Source of the DNA: Cyclobacteriaceae bacterium
Lineage (GTDB): Bacteria; Bacteroidota; Bacteroidia; Cytophagales; Cyclobacteriaceae
Reading direction: 5' to 3'
Length of the DNA stretch: 8,731 nucleotides
Assembly (NCBI GenBank): GCA_025455225.1
Contig: JALOMY010000105.1
Coordinates: 1 to 8,731 of the forward strand
Under the pieces are notes generated by a model. It was given only the letters and a program-made list of their open reading frames with translations. It was not told the DNA's origin and did no database searches. Every line of letters begins with the position of its first letter. Position 1 is the first letter of the stretch. Made by a program: the position numbers and the translations under genes. This document shows, piece by piece, positions 1-6,555 of the stretch.

Positions 1-32
1 GATTCAAGCTCTTTGGTAATGATCTCTTCCAT
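1..32 (-). CDS. nuoD: NADH-quinone oxidoreductase subunit D, N-terminal fragment (cut by window edge)
   Basis: Only the first ten codons are visible, starting at an ATG at 32-30 and reading MEEIITKELE before the window ends. The start lies 1 bp after the nuoC stop codon. In the usual complex I gene order nuoA-B-C-D, the 49 kDa-like quinone-site subunit NuoD comes next. The identity therefore rests on gene order and tight spacing; the visible residues are too few to show a domain. The gene would be translationally coupled to nuoC. In some groups nuoC and nuoD are fused; here a stop codon clearly separates them. Confidence 0.75.
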   Translation of the reverse strand, partial: MEEIITKELE

Positions 33-33
33 G

Positions 34-510
34 TTAATAAGCAATCATGTTAACCGGATCGACATAATCTTTACGCATGGGGTAACCTACCCAATCATCA
101 GTGAGAAGTAATCTCCGTAAATCAGGATGATTATTGAAGACAATACCATACAAATCGAACACTTCACGCTCGTGCAATTCGGCTGTTCGCCAGATATCGC
201 AAACCGTGTCGATTGACGGATTTTCCCGTGTAGTGATTTTAGCTTTCACCACCAGCATGTGATTCAGTGCAGTAGATTTTAAGTGATATACCACTTCCAT
301 ATGCTGTGGCCAGTCCACACCAGTGAGGCAGAACAAATAATCGAATGAAGTTTGCGGATTGGATTTCAGTTCGGAAAGGAAGGGGTAGGCTTTATCGGAA
401 GGGATGATGGCTTGCAGGTATTGCGATCCCTGGCTGATCTCCGCTTCAGGGATCCGTTTTAGAATGAATTCTTTCAGTGCTTCGTTGTCCATAGGTTTCA
501 AGTTTGTCAT
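34..510 (-). CDS. nuoC: NADH-quinone oxidoreductase subunit C (30 kDa subunit)
   Basis: NuoC is a subunit of the peripheral arm of respiratory complex I, on the cytoplasmic side, where it packs against NuoD and NuoB near the quinone site. The 158-residue product from the ATG at 510 carries the family signature near its C-terminus: HEREVFDLYGI (about 113-123), then HPDLRRLLLTDDW and GYPMRKDY (about 128-149). The length suits a stand-alone NuoC. The start is uncertain. The frame is open back to a TTG at 603, but the residues coded upstream of 510 look unlike NuoC and are derived from two hairpins. The ATG at 510 itself lies in the arm of a palindromic repeat. An ATG at 492 (MDNEALKEF) gives 152 residues and may be the ancestral start. 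The gene sits between nuoB (85 bp away) and nuoD (1 bp away). Confidence 0.95.
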   Translation of the reverse strand: MTNLKPMDNEALKEFILKRIPEAEISQGSQYLQAIIPSDKAYPFLSELKSNPQTSFDYLFCLTGVDWPQHMEVVYHLKSTALNHMLVVKAKITTRENPSIDTVCDIWRTAELHEREVFDLYGIVFNNHPDLRRLLLTDDWVGYPMRKDYVDPVNMIAY

Positions 511-546
511 CCTTTGACTTCCGAAAGCCATCGGAACAGAATGACA
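505..546. repeat. 42 bp palindromic intergenic repeat between nuoB and nuoC
   Basis: The element is bounded by TGTCAT (505-510) and its exact reverse complement ATGACA (541-546). Inside is a second perfect inverted repeat, TTCCGA (519-524) and TCGGAA (531-536), around a 6-base loop. The flanks between outer and inner arms differ in length (8 and 4 bases). From memory, palindromic units beginning TGTCAT and containing a TCGG-type inner stem are common as dispersed intergenic repeats in Bacteroidota; this window holds only one copy, so dispersal is inference. It lies inside an otherwise very tight operon, and transcribed RNA could fold into a hairpin just ahead of nuoC. Confidence 0.6.
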
Positions 547-563
547 TGTTGGTTTGTTACTCT

Positions 564-585
564 TGGTCTGTGTCAACCCAGACCA
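564..585. repeat. Second hairpin in the nuoB-nuoC gap
   Basis: A perfect 7 bp inverted repeat, TGGTCTG (564-570) and CAGACCA (579-585), encloses an 8-base loop. It lies between the nuoB stop codon and the 42 bp palindrome, so the two structures occupy much of the gap. There is no run of T after the stem in the direction of transcription, and the operon continues, so it is unlikely to be an intrinsic terminator. It could stabilise or separate the nuoB and nuoC parts of the message, or be a remnant of the same inserted element. Confidence 0.45.
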
Positions 586-595
586 GGGAGTGATT

Positions 596-1165
596 TCAAA
601 CAAAATCTTTCATCGGATCGCGCGGATCGGCAAGCGATTCACCACGGATCTTTTTCTGCAATTGCAGAATACCATACAATAAAGCCTCCGGTCGTGGCGG
701 GCAGCCGGGCACATATACATCCACCGGAATGATATGATCCGCACCTTTCACCACCGAGTAGGTATTATAATAGAATGGTCCTCCTGAAGTAGCGCACGCG
801 CCCATAGCGATGACGTACTTCGGGTCGGCCATCTGATCGTATAATCGTTTTAATACCGGGGCCATTTTATTCACAATGGTTCCGGCAATCACAATGAGGT
901 CGGCTTGACGGGGGGTAGCACGGGCTACTTCGGTTCCGAAACGAGACCAGTCATGGCGGCTGGAACCCGTGGCCATCATTTCAATGGCGCAACAACTGGT
1001 TCCGAATACCAAAGGCCATAATGAATTGGAGCGCGCCCAGTTCACAACGCTGTCCAGCGAAGTAATCACAATATTACTTCCCGGACCGCGATGAATTTCT
1101 CCGGGGAAATCCTTGAGCAGTTCGGCATGCTGTTCCGGACTAATGGTATTTTGATTTACTCCCAT
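596..1165 (-). CDS. nuoB: NADH-quinone oxidoreductase subunit B (20 kDa, cluster N2 subunit)
   Basis: NuoB holds the terminal [4Fe-4S] cluster N2 of complex I, which passes electrons to quinone at the NuoB-NuoD interface. From the ATG at 1165 the product is 189 residues. The four expected cluster cysteines are visible: the adjacent pair in GTSCCAIEM (58-59), one in GACATSGG (124) and one in PGCPPRPEALLYG (155). The ATG at 1165 overlaps the end of nuoA by 10 bp, a usual coupling arrangement. A GTG seven codons further upstream (1186) is in frame but would deepen the overlap to 31 bp and is less likely. The gene ends 85 bp before the preferred nuoC start, the only loose junction in the operon. 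Confidence 0.97.
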   Translation of the reverse strand: MGVNQNTISPEQHAELLKDFPGEIHRGPGSNIVITSLDSVVNWARSNSLWPLVFGTSCCAIEMMATGSSRHDWSRFGTEVARATPRQADLIVIAGTIVNKMAPVLKRLYDQMADPKYVIAMGACATSGGPFYYNTYSVVKGADHIIPVDVYVPGCPPRPEALLYGILQLQKKIRGESLADPRDPMKDFV

Positions 1166-1506
1166 TTCAGTGCTTTCTTTTTCCACGCATACAACAATCC
1201 TAAGCCTAGTACCAAAAAGAAAATCAGTATTTCAATAAAAGCAGCAAGGCCCACTTTCTTCATCACGACAGCCCAGGGAAAGATAAATACAGTTTCCACA
1301 TCAAAGATCAGGAACAGGATGGCAAACAGGTAGTATCCTACTTTGAACTGAATCCATGCACTTCCCTGTGTTGGGATACCGCATTCGTAGGGTTCTTCCT
1401 TTTGTGGATTGACGGATTTGGGTGCCAGCAGGTTGGATACTAAAATTCCAACACCCACCATAACAACTCCGCCCAGAAAAAATATGATTAATGCTTCGCT
1501 GCTCAT
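1156..1506 (-). CDS. nuoA: NADH-quinone oxidoreductase subunit A
   Basis: NuoA is a small membrane subunit of complex I at the junction of the membrane and peripheral arms. The 116-residue product has three predicted membrane helices (about 5-27, 58-80 and 86-107). Between the first and second is the conserved loop containing EPYECGI (38-44), whose cysteine (42) lies close to the quinone channel in known structures. The second helix carries the typical acidic pair in FDVETVF (68-74). The start is the ATG at 1506, 6 bp after the korB stop. The 3' end overlaps nuoB by 10 bp. The lack of any promoter-sized gap upstream means nuoA is probably co-transcribed with korAB. Confidence 0.97.
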   Translation of the reverse strand: MSSEALIIFFLGGVVMVGVGILVSNLLAPKSVNPQKEEPYECGIPTQGSAWIQFKVGYYLFAILFLIFDVETVFIFPWAVVMKKVGLAAFIEILIFFLVLGLGLLYAWKKKALKWE

Positions 1507-1512
1507 GCTGAT

Positions 1513-2547
1513 TTATTTGATTTCCCAAACTTCGCCACTCTTCAATAAATCATCAACGGAGTGGTACTTCGATTTAGTCGTAATTTTTTCACGTTCTTCC
1601 TCCAGCGCTTCTTCATACGTTTTGGCCCGAACATTCCGGATGACGCCCAAGGCCATTGGAAAATGAGGAGGTGAAAGACGGGCCAGCATGAGATGCAATG
1701 TCGGATCTTCCGATTCAGCATCGTGAACCAGGATATCTTTTTCGGTTATCCCGTTTTCGCCTATCGTAACAACTTCTAATTTTAATCCATTGAGCCGCAA
1801 TCCTTTTTTATTGTCTTTCCCGAACAACAAAGGTTGGCCGTGTTTAACATGTAATTGAAAATCATCACGGTTAACTTTATCGGTTACACCGGCATGGGCT
1901 CCATCATTGAAGATCACACAGTTTTGAAGTACTTCAACCAGGGATGTTCCTATGTGTTGGGCAGCGTGCACAAACATCTCCGTCATGAGTTTGGGATTGG
2001 TATCAATAGTACGGGCGTAGAAAGTACCCTGGGCACCAATAACAAGTTCACCAGCATGGAACGGCCGTTCAACCGAACCATAGGGCGTGGATTTGGTTAC
2101 CAAACCCTGTGGTGAAGTGGGTGAGTACTGTCCTTTTGTCAAGCCATAGATCTCATTATTAAAGAGAATGATATTGATGTCTATGTTTCTTCGGATGGCA
2201 TGAATAAAGTGGTTGCCGCCAATGGCCAGTGCATCACCATCGCCCTGTATTTCCCAAACGCTGAGTTTCGGATTGGCCAGTTTCACACCTGTAGCCACGG
2301 CAGGGCCCCTGCCATGAATGGTATGAAAACCAAAAGTATTCATGTAGTATGGAAAACGGGAAGCGCAGCCAATACCAGAAATAAATACAAAGTTTTCCCG
2401 GGGAATGCCTAATTGAGGTAGCGCATTGGTCATAGCTGAAAGTATGGCATAGTCACCACAGCCGGGACACCAGCGCACCATCTGGTCACTTTCGAAATCT
2501 TTCTTCGTTAAGGGGTTTGCCTGGGGTATATCAATAGTATTTTCCAT
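1513..2547 (-). CDS. korB: 2-oxoacid:ferredoxin oxidoreductase, beta subunit (probably 2-oxoglutarate)
   Basis: The beta subunit binds thiamine diphosphate and a [4Fe-4S] cluster and works with KorA to oxidise a 2-oxoacid plus CoA to acyl-CoA, CO2 and reduced ferredoxin. In the 344-residue product, the N-terminal RWCPGCGDYAI gives two cluster cysteines (27, 30), GIGCASRFP the third (61) and LQNCVIFNDGA the fourth (210). The thiamine-diphosphate motif is GDGDALAIGG (102-111) followed by LFNNEIYGLT (128-137). The substrate is probably 2-oxoglutarate, from the overall family resemblance and pairing with a gamma-alpha fused KorA. Pyruvate or branched-chain oxoacids cannot be excluded by eye. The ATG at 2547 is 6 bp after the korA stop; an in-frame TTG at 2553 abuts that stop and is less likely. 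No ferredoxin-like delta subunit is present. Confidence 0.93.
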   Translation of the reverse strand: MENTIDIPQANPLTKKDFESDQMVRWCPGCGDYAILSAMTNALPQLGIPRENFVFISGIGCASRFPYYMNTFGFHTIHGRGPAVATGVKLANPKLSVWEIQGDGDALAIGGNHFIHAIRRNIDINIILFNNEIYGLTKGQYSPTSPQGLVTKSTPYGSVERPFHAGELVIGAQGTFYARTIDTNPKLMTEMFVHAAQHIGTSLVEVLQNCVIFNDGAHAGVTDKVNRDDFQLHVKHGQPLLFGKDNKKGLRLNGLKLEVVTIGENGITEKDILVHDAESEDPTLHLMLARLSPPHFPMALGVIRNVRAKTYEEALEEEREKITTKSKYHSVDDLLKSGEVWEIK

Positions 2548-2553
2548 ACACAA

Positions 2554-4419
2554 TTAGTCTTTTAAATGATCGATGAAAACTTCTTTCAGTTCAGTTACCA
2601 GGAACGGTTGCCCCTGAACTTTGGTATAGGATTGAATATTCATTCCCGGGAATTTACTTCTTAATAAGGAAGCAAACTGCCCCAGGTTTAATTCGCATAC
2701 CAGTATCTTCGAATACCGCTCGAAGATTTCCTTCGTGTTTTTAGGAAGCGGGTTGATGTAGTTGAAGTGAACAAAATCAAGCTTCCGGTTAGAACGTTGC
2801 AGTTCGGTTACTGCCGTGCGCATGCCTCCAAAGGTACCGCCCCAACCAACCACCAGCAATTTGCCATCACCTTCGCCAATTACTTCCAGTTCCGGAATAT
2901 AGTTAGCTACACGTTCTACTTTCTCAGCGCGTGTGCGAACCATTTTATCGTGGTTTAACGGATCGTACGATACGTTTCCGGTTTTCTCCTGTTTTTCCAA
3001 TCCGCCTATGCGGTGTTCAAAACCAGGTGTTCCAGGTAAAGCCCATCCGCGAGCTAATGTTTCAACATCACGAACATAAGGATAGTAAGTTCCATTTTCT
3101 TTATGGGGCACCTTTATCGTAATGGGAGGGAGATCGGCTGTACTTGGAAATTTCCAGGGTTCTGATCCATTGGCAAGGTATCCATCAGTCAGCAGGATTA
3201 CCGGGGTCATATGTTCAACCGCAATCTTGGCGGCCATGTAGGCATAATCAAAACAGTTTGCGGGTGTGCTTGCGGCAATTACAACAGCGGGGCTTTCACT
3301 GTTTCTTCCAAACACAGCAATGTTAATGTCGGCTTGTTCGGTTTTAGTAGGTAAACCGGTGGAAGGTCCTCCGCGCTGCACATCAACTACCACCAACGGT
3401 AACTCAGCCATTACTGCGAGGCCTATTGCTTCGCCTTTCAATGCAATACCCGGTCCGGATGAGGTAGTTACGCCCATCTGCCCGGCATAGCTGGCACCAA
3501 TGGCAGAACAAACGGCTGCAATTTCATCTTCAGCCTGCATGGTTATTACCCCCAGGTTCTTATGGCGCGATAATTCGTGAAGAATATCAGAAGCCGGTGT
3601 GATGGGATACGATCCCAGGAAAAGTTTCCTGCCCATACGTTCTGCGGCAGCCATCAATCCCCAGGCGGTAGCTACGTTACCGGAGATGTGACGGTACAAT
3701 CCTTTTTCAATTTGAGCGGGAGGTACTTTATACATGGCCGGAAGAGCCTCAATGGTTTCCGCATAATGGAAGCCTGCGTTAAGTGCCCGCTTGTTTCCTT
3801 CCGCCAGGGCCGGTGTTTTTTTGAATTTATCTTCGATGTACTTCTCGGTTTCTTTTAGGGAGCGGTCGAACAACCAATACATCATACCCAGGGCAAACAT
3901 ATTCTTCGATCGCATGATGCTCTTGTTATCAAGTTGGAGTCCTTCAAGAGCTGTTTTTGTCAGGGATGAAATCGGTGCTTCAACTACATTGTAATCCGCC
4001 AGGGTTCCATCTTCCAGGGGGTTGGTAACGAAACCTGCTTTTTCGATGTTGCGAAGTACGAAGGCGTCCAGGTCGACAACAATATTGCCACCCTTGCGCA
4101 CAAACTTCAGGTTGGATTTCAACGCTGCCGGATTCATGGCCACTAAAACATCGGCTTCATCACCCGGAGTATAAATATCAATTTTCCCGATCTGTACCTG
4201 GAAACCAGATACACCTTCTACCGTTCCTTGCGGAGCACGTATTTCGGCCGGGTAGTCGGGGAACGTGGCCAGGTCATTACCCCAAAGGGCGGATGTAAAA
4301 CTGAATTGCGAACCGGTAAGCTGCATTCCGTCACCGGAATCCCCGGCAAACCGGATCACCACTTTATCAAGCTCTTTCGTGGCTTTTTTACTGGGTATGA
4401 TGGTCTCGCTCATGGACAT
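2554..4419 (-). CDS. korA: 2-oxoacid:ferredoxin oxidoreductase, fused gamma-alpha subunit (probably 2-oxoglutarate)
   Basis: This 621-residue protein is the large subunit partnering KorB. Residues about 18-200 form the gamma (catalytic/CoA-associated) domain, with the glycine-rich RFAGDSGDGMQLTG near 23-36. Residues about 245-430 form the alpha pyrimidine-binding domain, with the hallmark substrate loop SYPITPASD (270-278), AEDEIAA with the conserved glutamate near 297-299, and TSSGPG (319-324). The C-terminal part (about 515-615) resembles transketolase C-terminal domain II (VVGWGGTFG). The length is near that of known gamma-alpha fusions. The start is one of two close ATGs (4419 or 4413); the first gives MSMSE. 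It is the first gene of the visible operon, 6 bp ahead of korB, and diverges from the NAD(P)HX repair gene across 182 bp. Confidence 0.94.
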   Translation of the reverse strand: MSMSETIIPSKKATKELDKVVIRFAGDSGDGMQLTGSQFSFTSALWGNDLATFPDYPAEIRAPQGTVEGVSGFQVQIGKIDIYTPGDEADVLVAMNPAALKSNLKFVRKGGNIVVDLDAFVLRNIEKAGFVTNPLEDGTLADYNVVEAPISSLTKTALEGLQLDNKSIMRSKNMFALGMMYWLFDRSLKETEKYIEDKFKKTPALAEGNKRALNAGFHYAETIEALPAMYKVPPAQIEKGLYRHISGNVATAWGLMAAAERMGRKLFLGSYPITPASDILHELSRHKNLGVITMQAEDEIAAVCSAIGASYAGQMGVTTSSGPGIALKGEAIGLAVMAELPLVVVDVQRGGPSTGLPTKTEQADINIAVFGRNSESPAVVIAASTPANCFDYAYMAAKIAVEHMTPVILLTDGYLANGSEPWKFPSTADLPPITIKVPHKENGTYYPYVRDVETLARGWALPGTPGFEHRIGGLEKQEKTGNVSYDPLNHDKMVRTRAEKVERVANYIPELEVIGEGDGKLLVVGWGGTFGGMRTAVTELQRSNRKLDFVHFNYINPLPKNTKEIFERYSKILVCELNLGQFASLLRSKFPGMNIQSYTKVQGQPFLVTELKEVFIDHLKD

Positions 4420-4601
4420 GGAAATTTATATCACCTAATTTACTGTTCGGAAGCCAGATTAACTATGGCTTTTCAAAACAGGGTCAGTTTATATTTAATC
4501 ATTACCTTCAGGTATGACTTAAATCACTTCGAGTGCTAAAATAAGTCACTTCCCATAACCGGGAATTCATTATCTGGGTTTTGCAATTTGAGGCAGAGCG
4601 T
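4420..4601. promoter_or_regulatory. Divergent intergenic region between korA and the NAD(P)HX repair gene
   Basis: This 182 bp AT-rich stretch must hold the promoter for the kor-nuo operon (minus) and probably that of the repair gene (plus). I could not find a good match on either strand to the Bacteroidota promoter pattern (TTTG near -33 and TAnnTTTG near -7), so no promoter is placed. The stretch contains a notable repeat cluster at 4515-4551, listed separately. Confidence 0.5.
4515..4551. repeat. Small direct and inverted repeats in the divergent promoter region
   Basis: TAAATCACTT (4520-4529) recurs as TAAGTCACTT (4542-4551), a 9-of-10 direct repeat with a 22 bp period, about two helical turns. 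TGACTTA (4515-4521) and TAAGTCA (4542-4548) also form a perfect 7 bp inverted repeat, with CACT/AGTG (4525-4528 and 4532-4535) forming a short inner stem. The layout would suit a dimeric regulator, but no regulator is known from the sequence. Chance is possible in AT-rich DNA. Confidence 0.3.
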
Positions 4602-6098
4602 ATGATAAAGATTCTGAATACACAGCAGATCAGGGAACTGGATCAATTCACCATTCAACACGAACCCGTTGCCTCCATTGATTTAATGGAAAGGGCATGC
4701 AAAGCCTTTTGTTCCTGGTTTACACGAACGGTTAAACCCGAGTGCCGGGTGGGCGTGGTGTGTGGTACCGGAAATAACGGGGGCGATGGTTTAGGTATAG
4801 CCCGGATACTAAGCGAGTGGAATTATTCAGTAAGCGTTTGGATTGTACGGGGAGGAGTAAAGGAATCAGCGGATTTTAAAACGAACCTCGAACGGTTACC
4901 CAAAACAATAGTGAAAGTCCACCTAACAGAAGGTGTTGATCCGCATGTCTTTGATGGTTTTGATGTGTTGATCGATGCTATTTTCGGATCGGGATTAACT
5001 CGTCCGGTAGAAGGAATTTATAAATCCGTTATCGATGCGATAAATCAGTCGAAGGCTATCCGGATTGCAGTGGATATTCCTTCCGGTTTGCGTGCCGATT
5101 CCCATTCCTCAGGATCGATCGTCATGGCAGACCATACGGTTTCCTTTCAATTGCCCAAGCTGGCATTTCTTCTAAGTGAGAATGCACCGTTTGTTGGAGA
5201 ATGGCATGTTGTAGACATCGGCTTGAGCAAAAAAGGTATAGAACAGTTCAACACCAATCATTTTCTTCTTTCGCGCAGTGGAATTGTTGGTAACGTGAAG
5301 CCGTTGAAAAAATTTGATCATAAAGGAAACCGTGGAAGAGCGTTACTCATTGCAGGTAGTTATGGAAAAATGGGCGCTGCGATTTTAGCTGCACGAAGTA
5401 CGTTTCGTACGGGCATCGGATTACTCACGGTTCATGTTCCCGGGAACGGATATTCCATTATTCAGACTGCAGTTCCTGAAGCTATGGCTTCAATCGATGA
5501 TTCTCCAACCTGTTTCACAACGGTGCCTGAATTATCCCATTATGATGCGATTGGTATCGGCCCAGGCCTGGGACAGGATACGCAAACCGTCAAAGCCCTC
5601 GGAACCGTTTTGGAACGATTCGATCATCCCATGGTGCTGGATGCGGATGCACTAAACCTGATGGCACAGAATCGCGAATTACTTGCCATAATACCCCGGC
5701 ACAGCATTCTCACTCCGCATCCAAAAGAGTTTGAACGGTTAGCCGGATCATGGACTGATGACTTTGAAAAAATCGAGCGACAGAAATCGTTTGCCATTAA
5801 GAACCGGGTGGTTGTAGTATTGAAAGGAGCCCATACTTCTATTGCTTCTCCGGATGGAGACGTCTATTTCAATACAACCGGAAACCCTGGAATGGCAACC
5901 GGTGGGGTGGGTGATGTTCTCACCGGGGTGCTAACCGCTCTACTGGCTCAAGGGTATTCTCCGCTTGAAGCCGCCCAGTTGGGCGTCTGGTTACACGGCC
6001 AGGCAGGGGATGATGCGGTACGAAAACACGGAATCCGTGGGCTGATCGCATCCGATATCACCGACTATCTGGCCGATGCGTACAGTCATTTGATCTAA
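4602..6098 (+). CDS. nnrDE: Bifunctional NAD(P)HX epimerase / ADP-dependent NAD(P)HX dehydratase
   Basis: This cytoplasmic enzyme repairs hydrated, inactive NADH and NADPH. The N-terminal YjeF_N domain (about 1-220) interconverts the R and S epimers, and the C-terminal ribokinase-like domain (about 230-498) dehydrates the S form using ADP. In the 498-residue product, the epimerase part shows GTGNNGGDG (55-63), DAIFGSGL (125-132) and VDIPSG (157-162). The dehydratase part shows GSYGKMGAA (252-260), GIGPGLG (318-324), LDADALN (346-352), TPHPKEF (371-377) and the nucleotide-binding NPGMATGGVGDVLTG (428-442). The length fits the fused bacterial form. The ATG at 4602 begins MIKILNTQQIRELD, matching the usual N-terminus; an in-frame TTG at 4581 is unlikely. 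It is divergent from the kor-nuo operon, whose complex I classically uses NADH. Confidence 0.95.
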   Translation: MIKILNTQQIRELDQFTIQHEPVASIDLMERACKAFCSWFTRTVKPECRVGVVCGTGNNGGDGLGIARILSEWNYSVSVWIVRGGVKESADFKTNLERLPKTIVKVHLTEGVDPHVFDGFDVLIDAIFGSGLTRPVEGIYKSVIDAINQSKAIRIAVDIPSGLRADSHSSGSIVMADHTVSFQLPKLAFLLSENAPFVGEWHVVDIGLSKKGIEQFNTNHFLLSRSGIVGNVKPLKKFDHKGNRGRALLIAGSYGKMGAAILAARSTFRTGIGLLTVHVPGNGYSIIQTAVPEAMASIDDSPTCFTTVPELSHYDAIGIGPGLGQDTQTVKALGTVLERFDHPMVLDADALNLMAQNRELLAIIPRHSILTPHPKEFERLAGSWTDDFEKIERQKSFAIKNRVVVVLKGAHTSIASPDGDVYFNTTGNPGMATGGVGDVLTGVLTALLAQGYSPLEAAQLGVWLHGQAGDDAVRKHGIRGLIASDITDYLADAYSHLI

Positions 6099-6201
6099 TA
6101 TTTTTTCCGGGCATTTAAACTTTTCGGGGTAAAAAAGCATCTAAATGGTGCGTTCCGTGAACTTTTGGCCCCGGAATTGCGTAAAATCAGTAATTAAGAT
6201 T

Positions 6202-6555
6202 ATGAGAATACTTTTACTCGCTACTTTAATTGTTAGCACGGTCATCGCATCGCATGCACAGGTACGCGAGGAACTTAATCTGTACCAGGAACGGCCATCC
6301 TTAACTAAGTCGATTTCAGTTTATCCGAATCCGGCTGTGGATTTTGTAGAAGTCGGGCTGGATCAATTAAACGCCAACACCGTGAAACTCTCCGTCTATA
6401 ATATTATCGGTAATGAAGTAAAAGTGGAGAGTGAAGTAATTGATGAACACAAGATCCGTATCCGGGTTAAAGACTTTGCATCAGGCTATTACCTTGTTGC
6501 CTTGCAGGATGAACAAACCAAATTCAAAGGCATTTATAAATTTCTAAAGCGGTGA
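6202..6555 (+). CDS. Short secreted protein: signal peptide plus type IX secretion (Por) sorting domain
   Basis: The 117-residue product from the ATG at 6202 begins with a clear signal peptide (MRILLLATLIVSTVIASHAQ, cleavage likely after Q20). After about 20 residues of linker, it becomes a type A C-terminal sorting domain (about 39-117): SVYPNPAVDF (39-48), LSVYNIIGNEV (63-73), DFASGYYLVAL (91-101) and a basic end KGIYKFLKR. This domain normally sits behind a large cargo and directs it through the type IX system to the cell surface or medium. Here there is almost no cargo. An in-frame ATG at 6145 would add 19 residues ahead of the signal peptide and is less likely. It follows the repair gene by 103 bp. 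Its 3' end overlaps the convergent aldolase gene by 12 bp. Its function is unknown. Confidence 0.85.
   Translation: MRILLLATLIVSTVIASHAQVREELNLYQERPSLTKSISVYPNPAVDFVEVGLDQLNANTVKLSVYNIIGNEVKVESEVIDEHKIRIRVKDFASGYYLVALQDEQTKFKGIYKFLKR

Noticed and set aside
511..603. N-terminal extension of NuoC from a TTG at 603
   Set aside because: The extra 31 residues do not look like NuoC and are coded by the two hairpins in the nuoB-nuoC gap; internal ATG starts fit the family length better.
4228..4539. Plus-strand open frame antisense to the 5' end of korA, running into the divergent region
   Set aside because: Its translation shows no recognisable domain, and most of it mirrors strongly conserved korA codons, so it is a shadow frame.
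4420..4601. Bacteroidota-type promoters (TTTG and TAnnTTTG) for korA or the repair gene
   Set aside because: Only partial matches with wrong spacing were found on either strand, so no promoter was placed.
6099..6201. Intrinsic terminator after the NAD(P)HX repair gene
   Set aside because: The stretch has T and A runs and GC-rich patches, but no good stem followed by a T run could be built, and no clear promoter for the next gene was found either.
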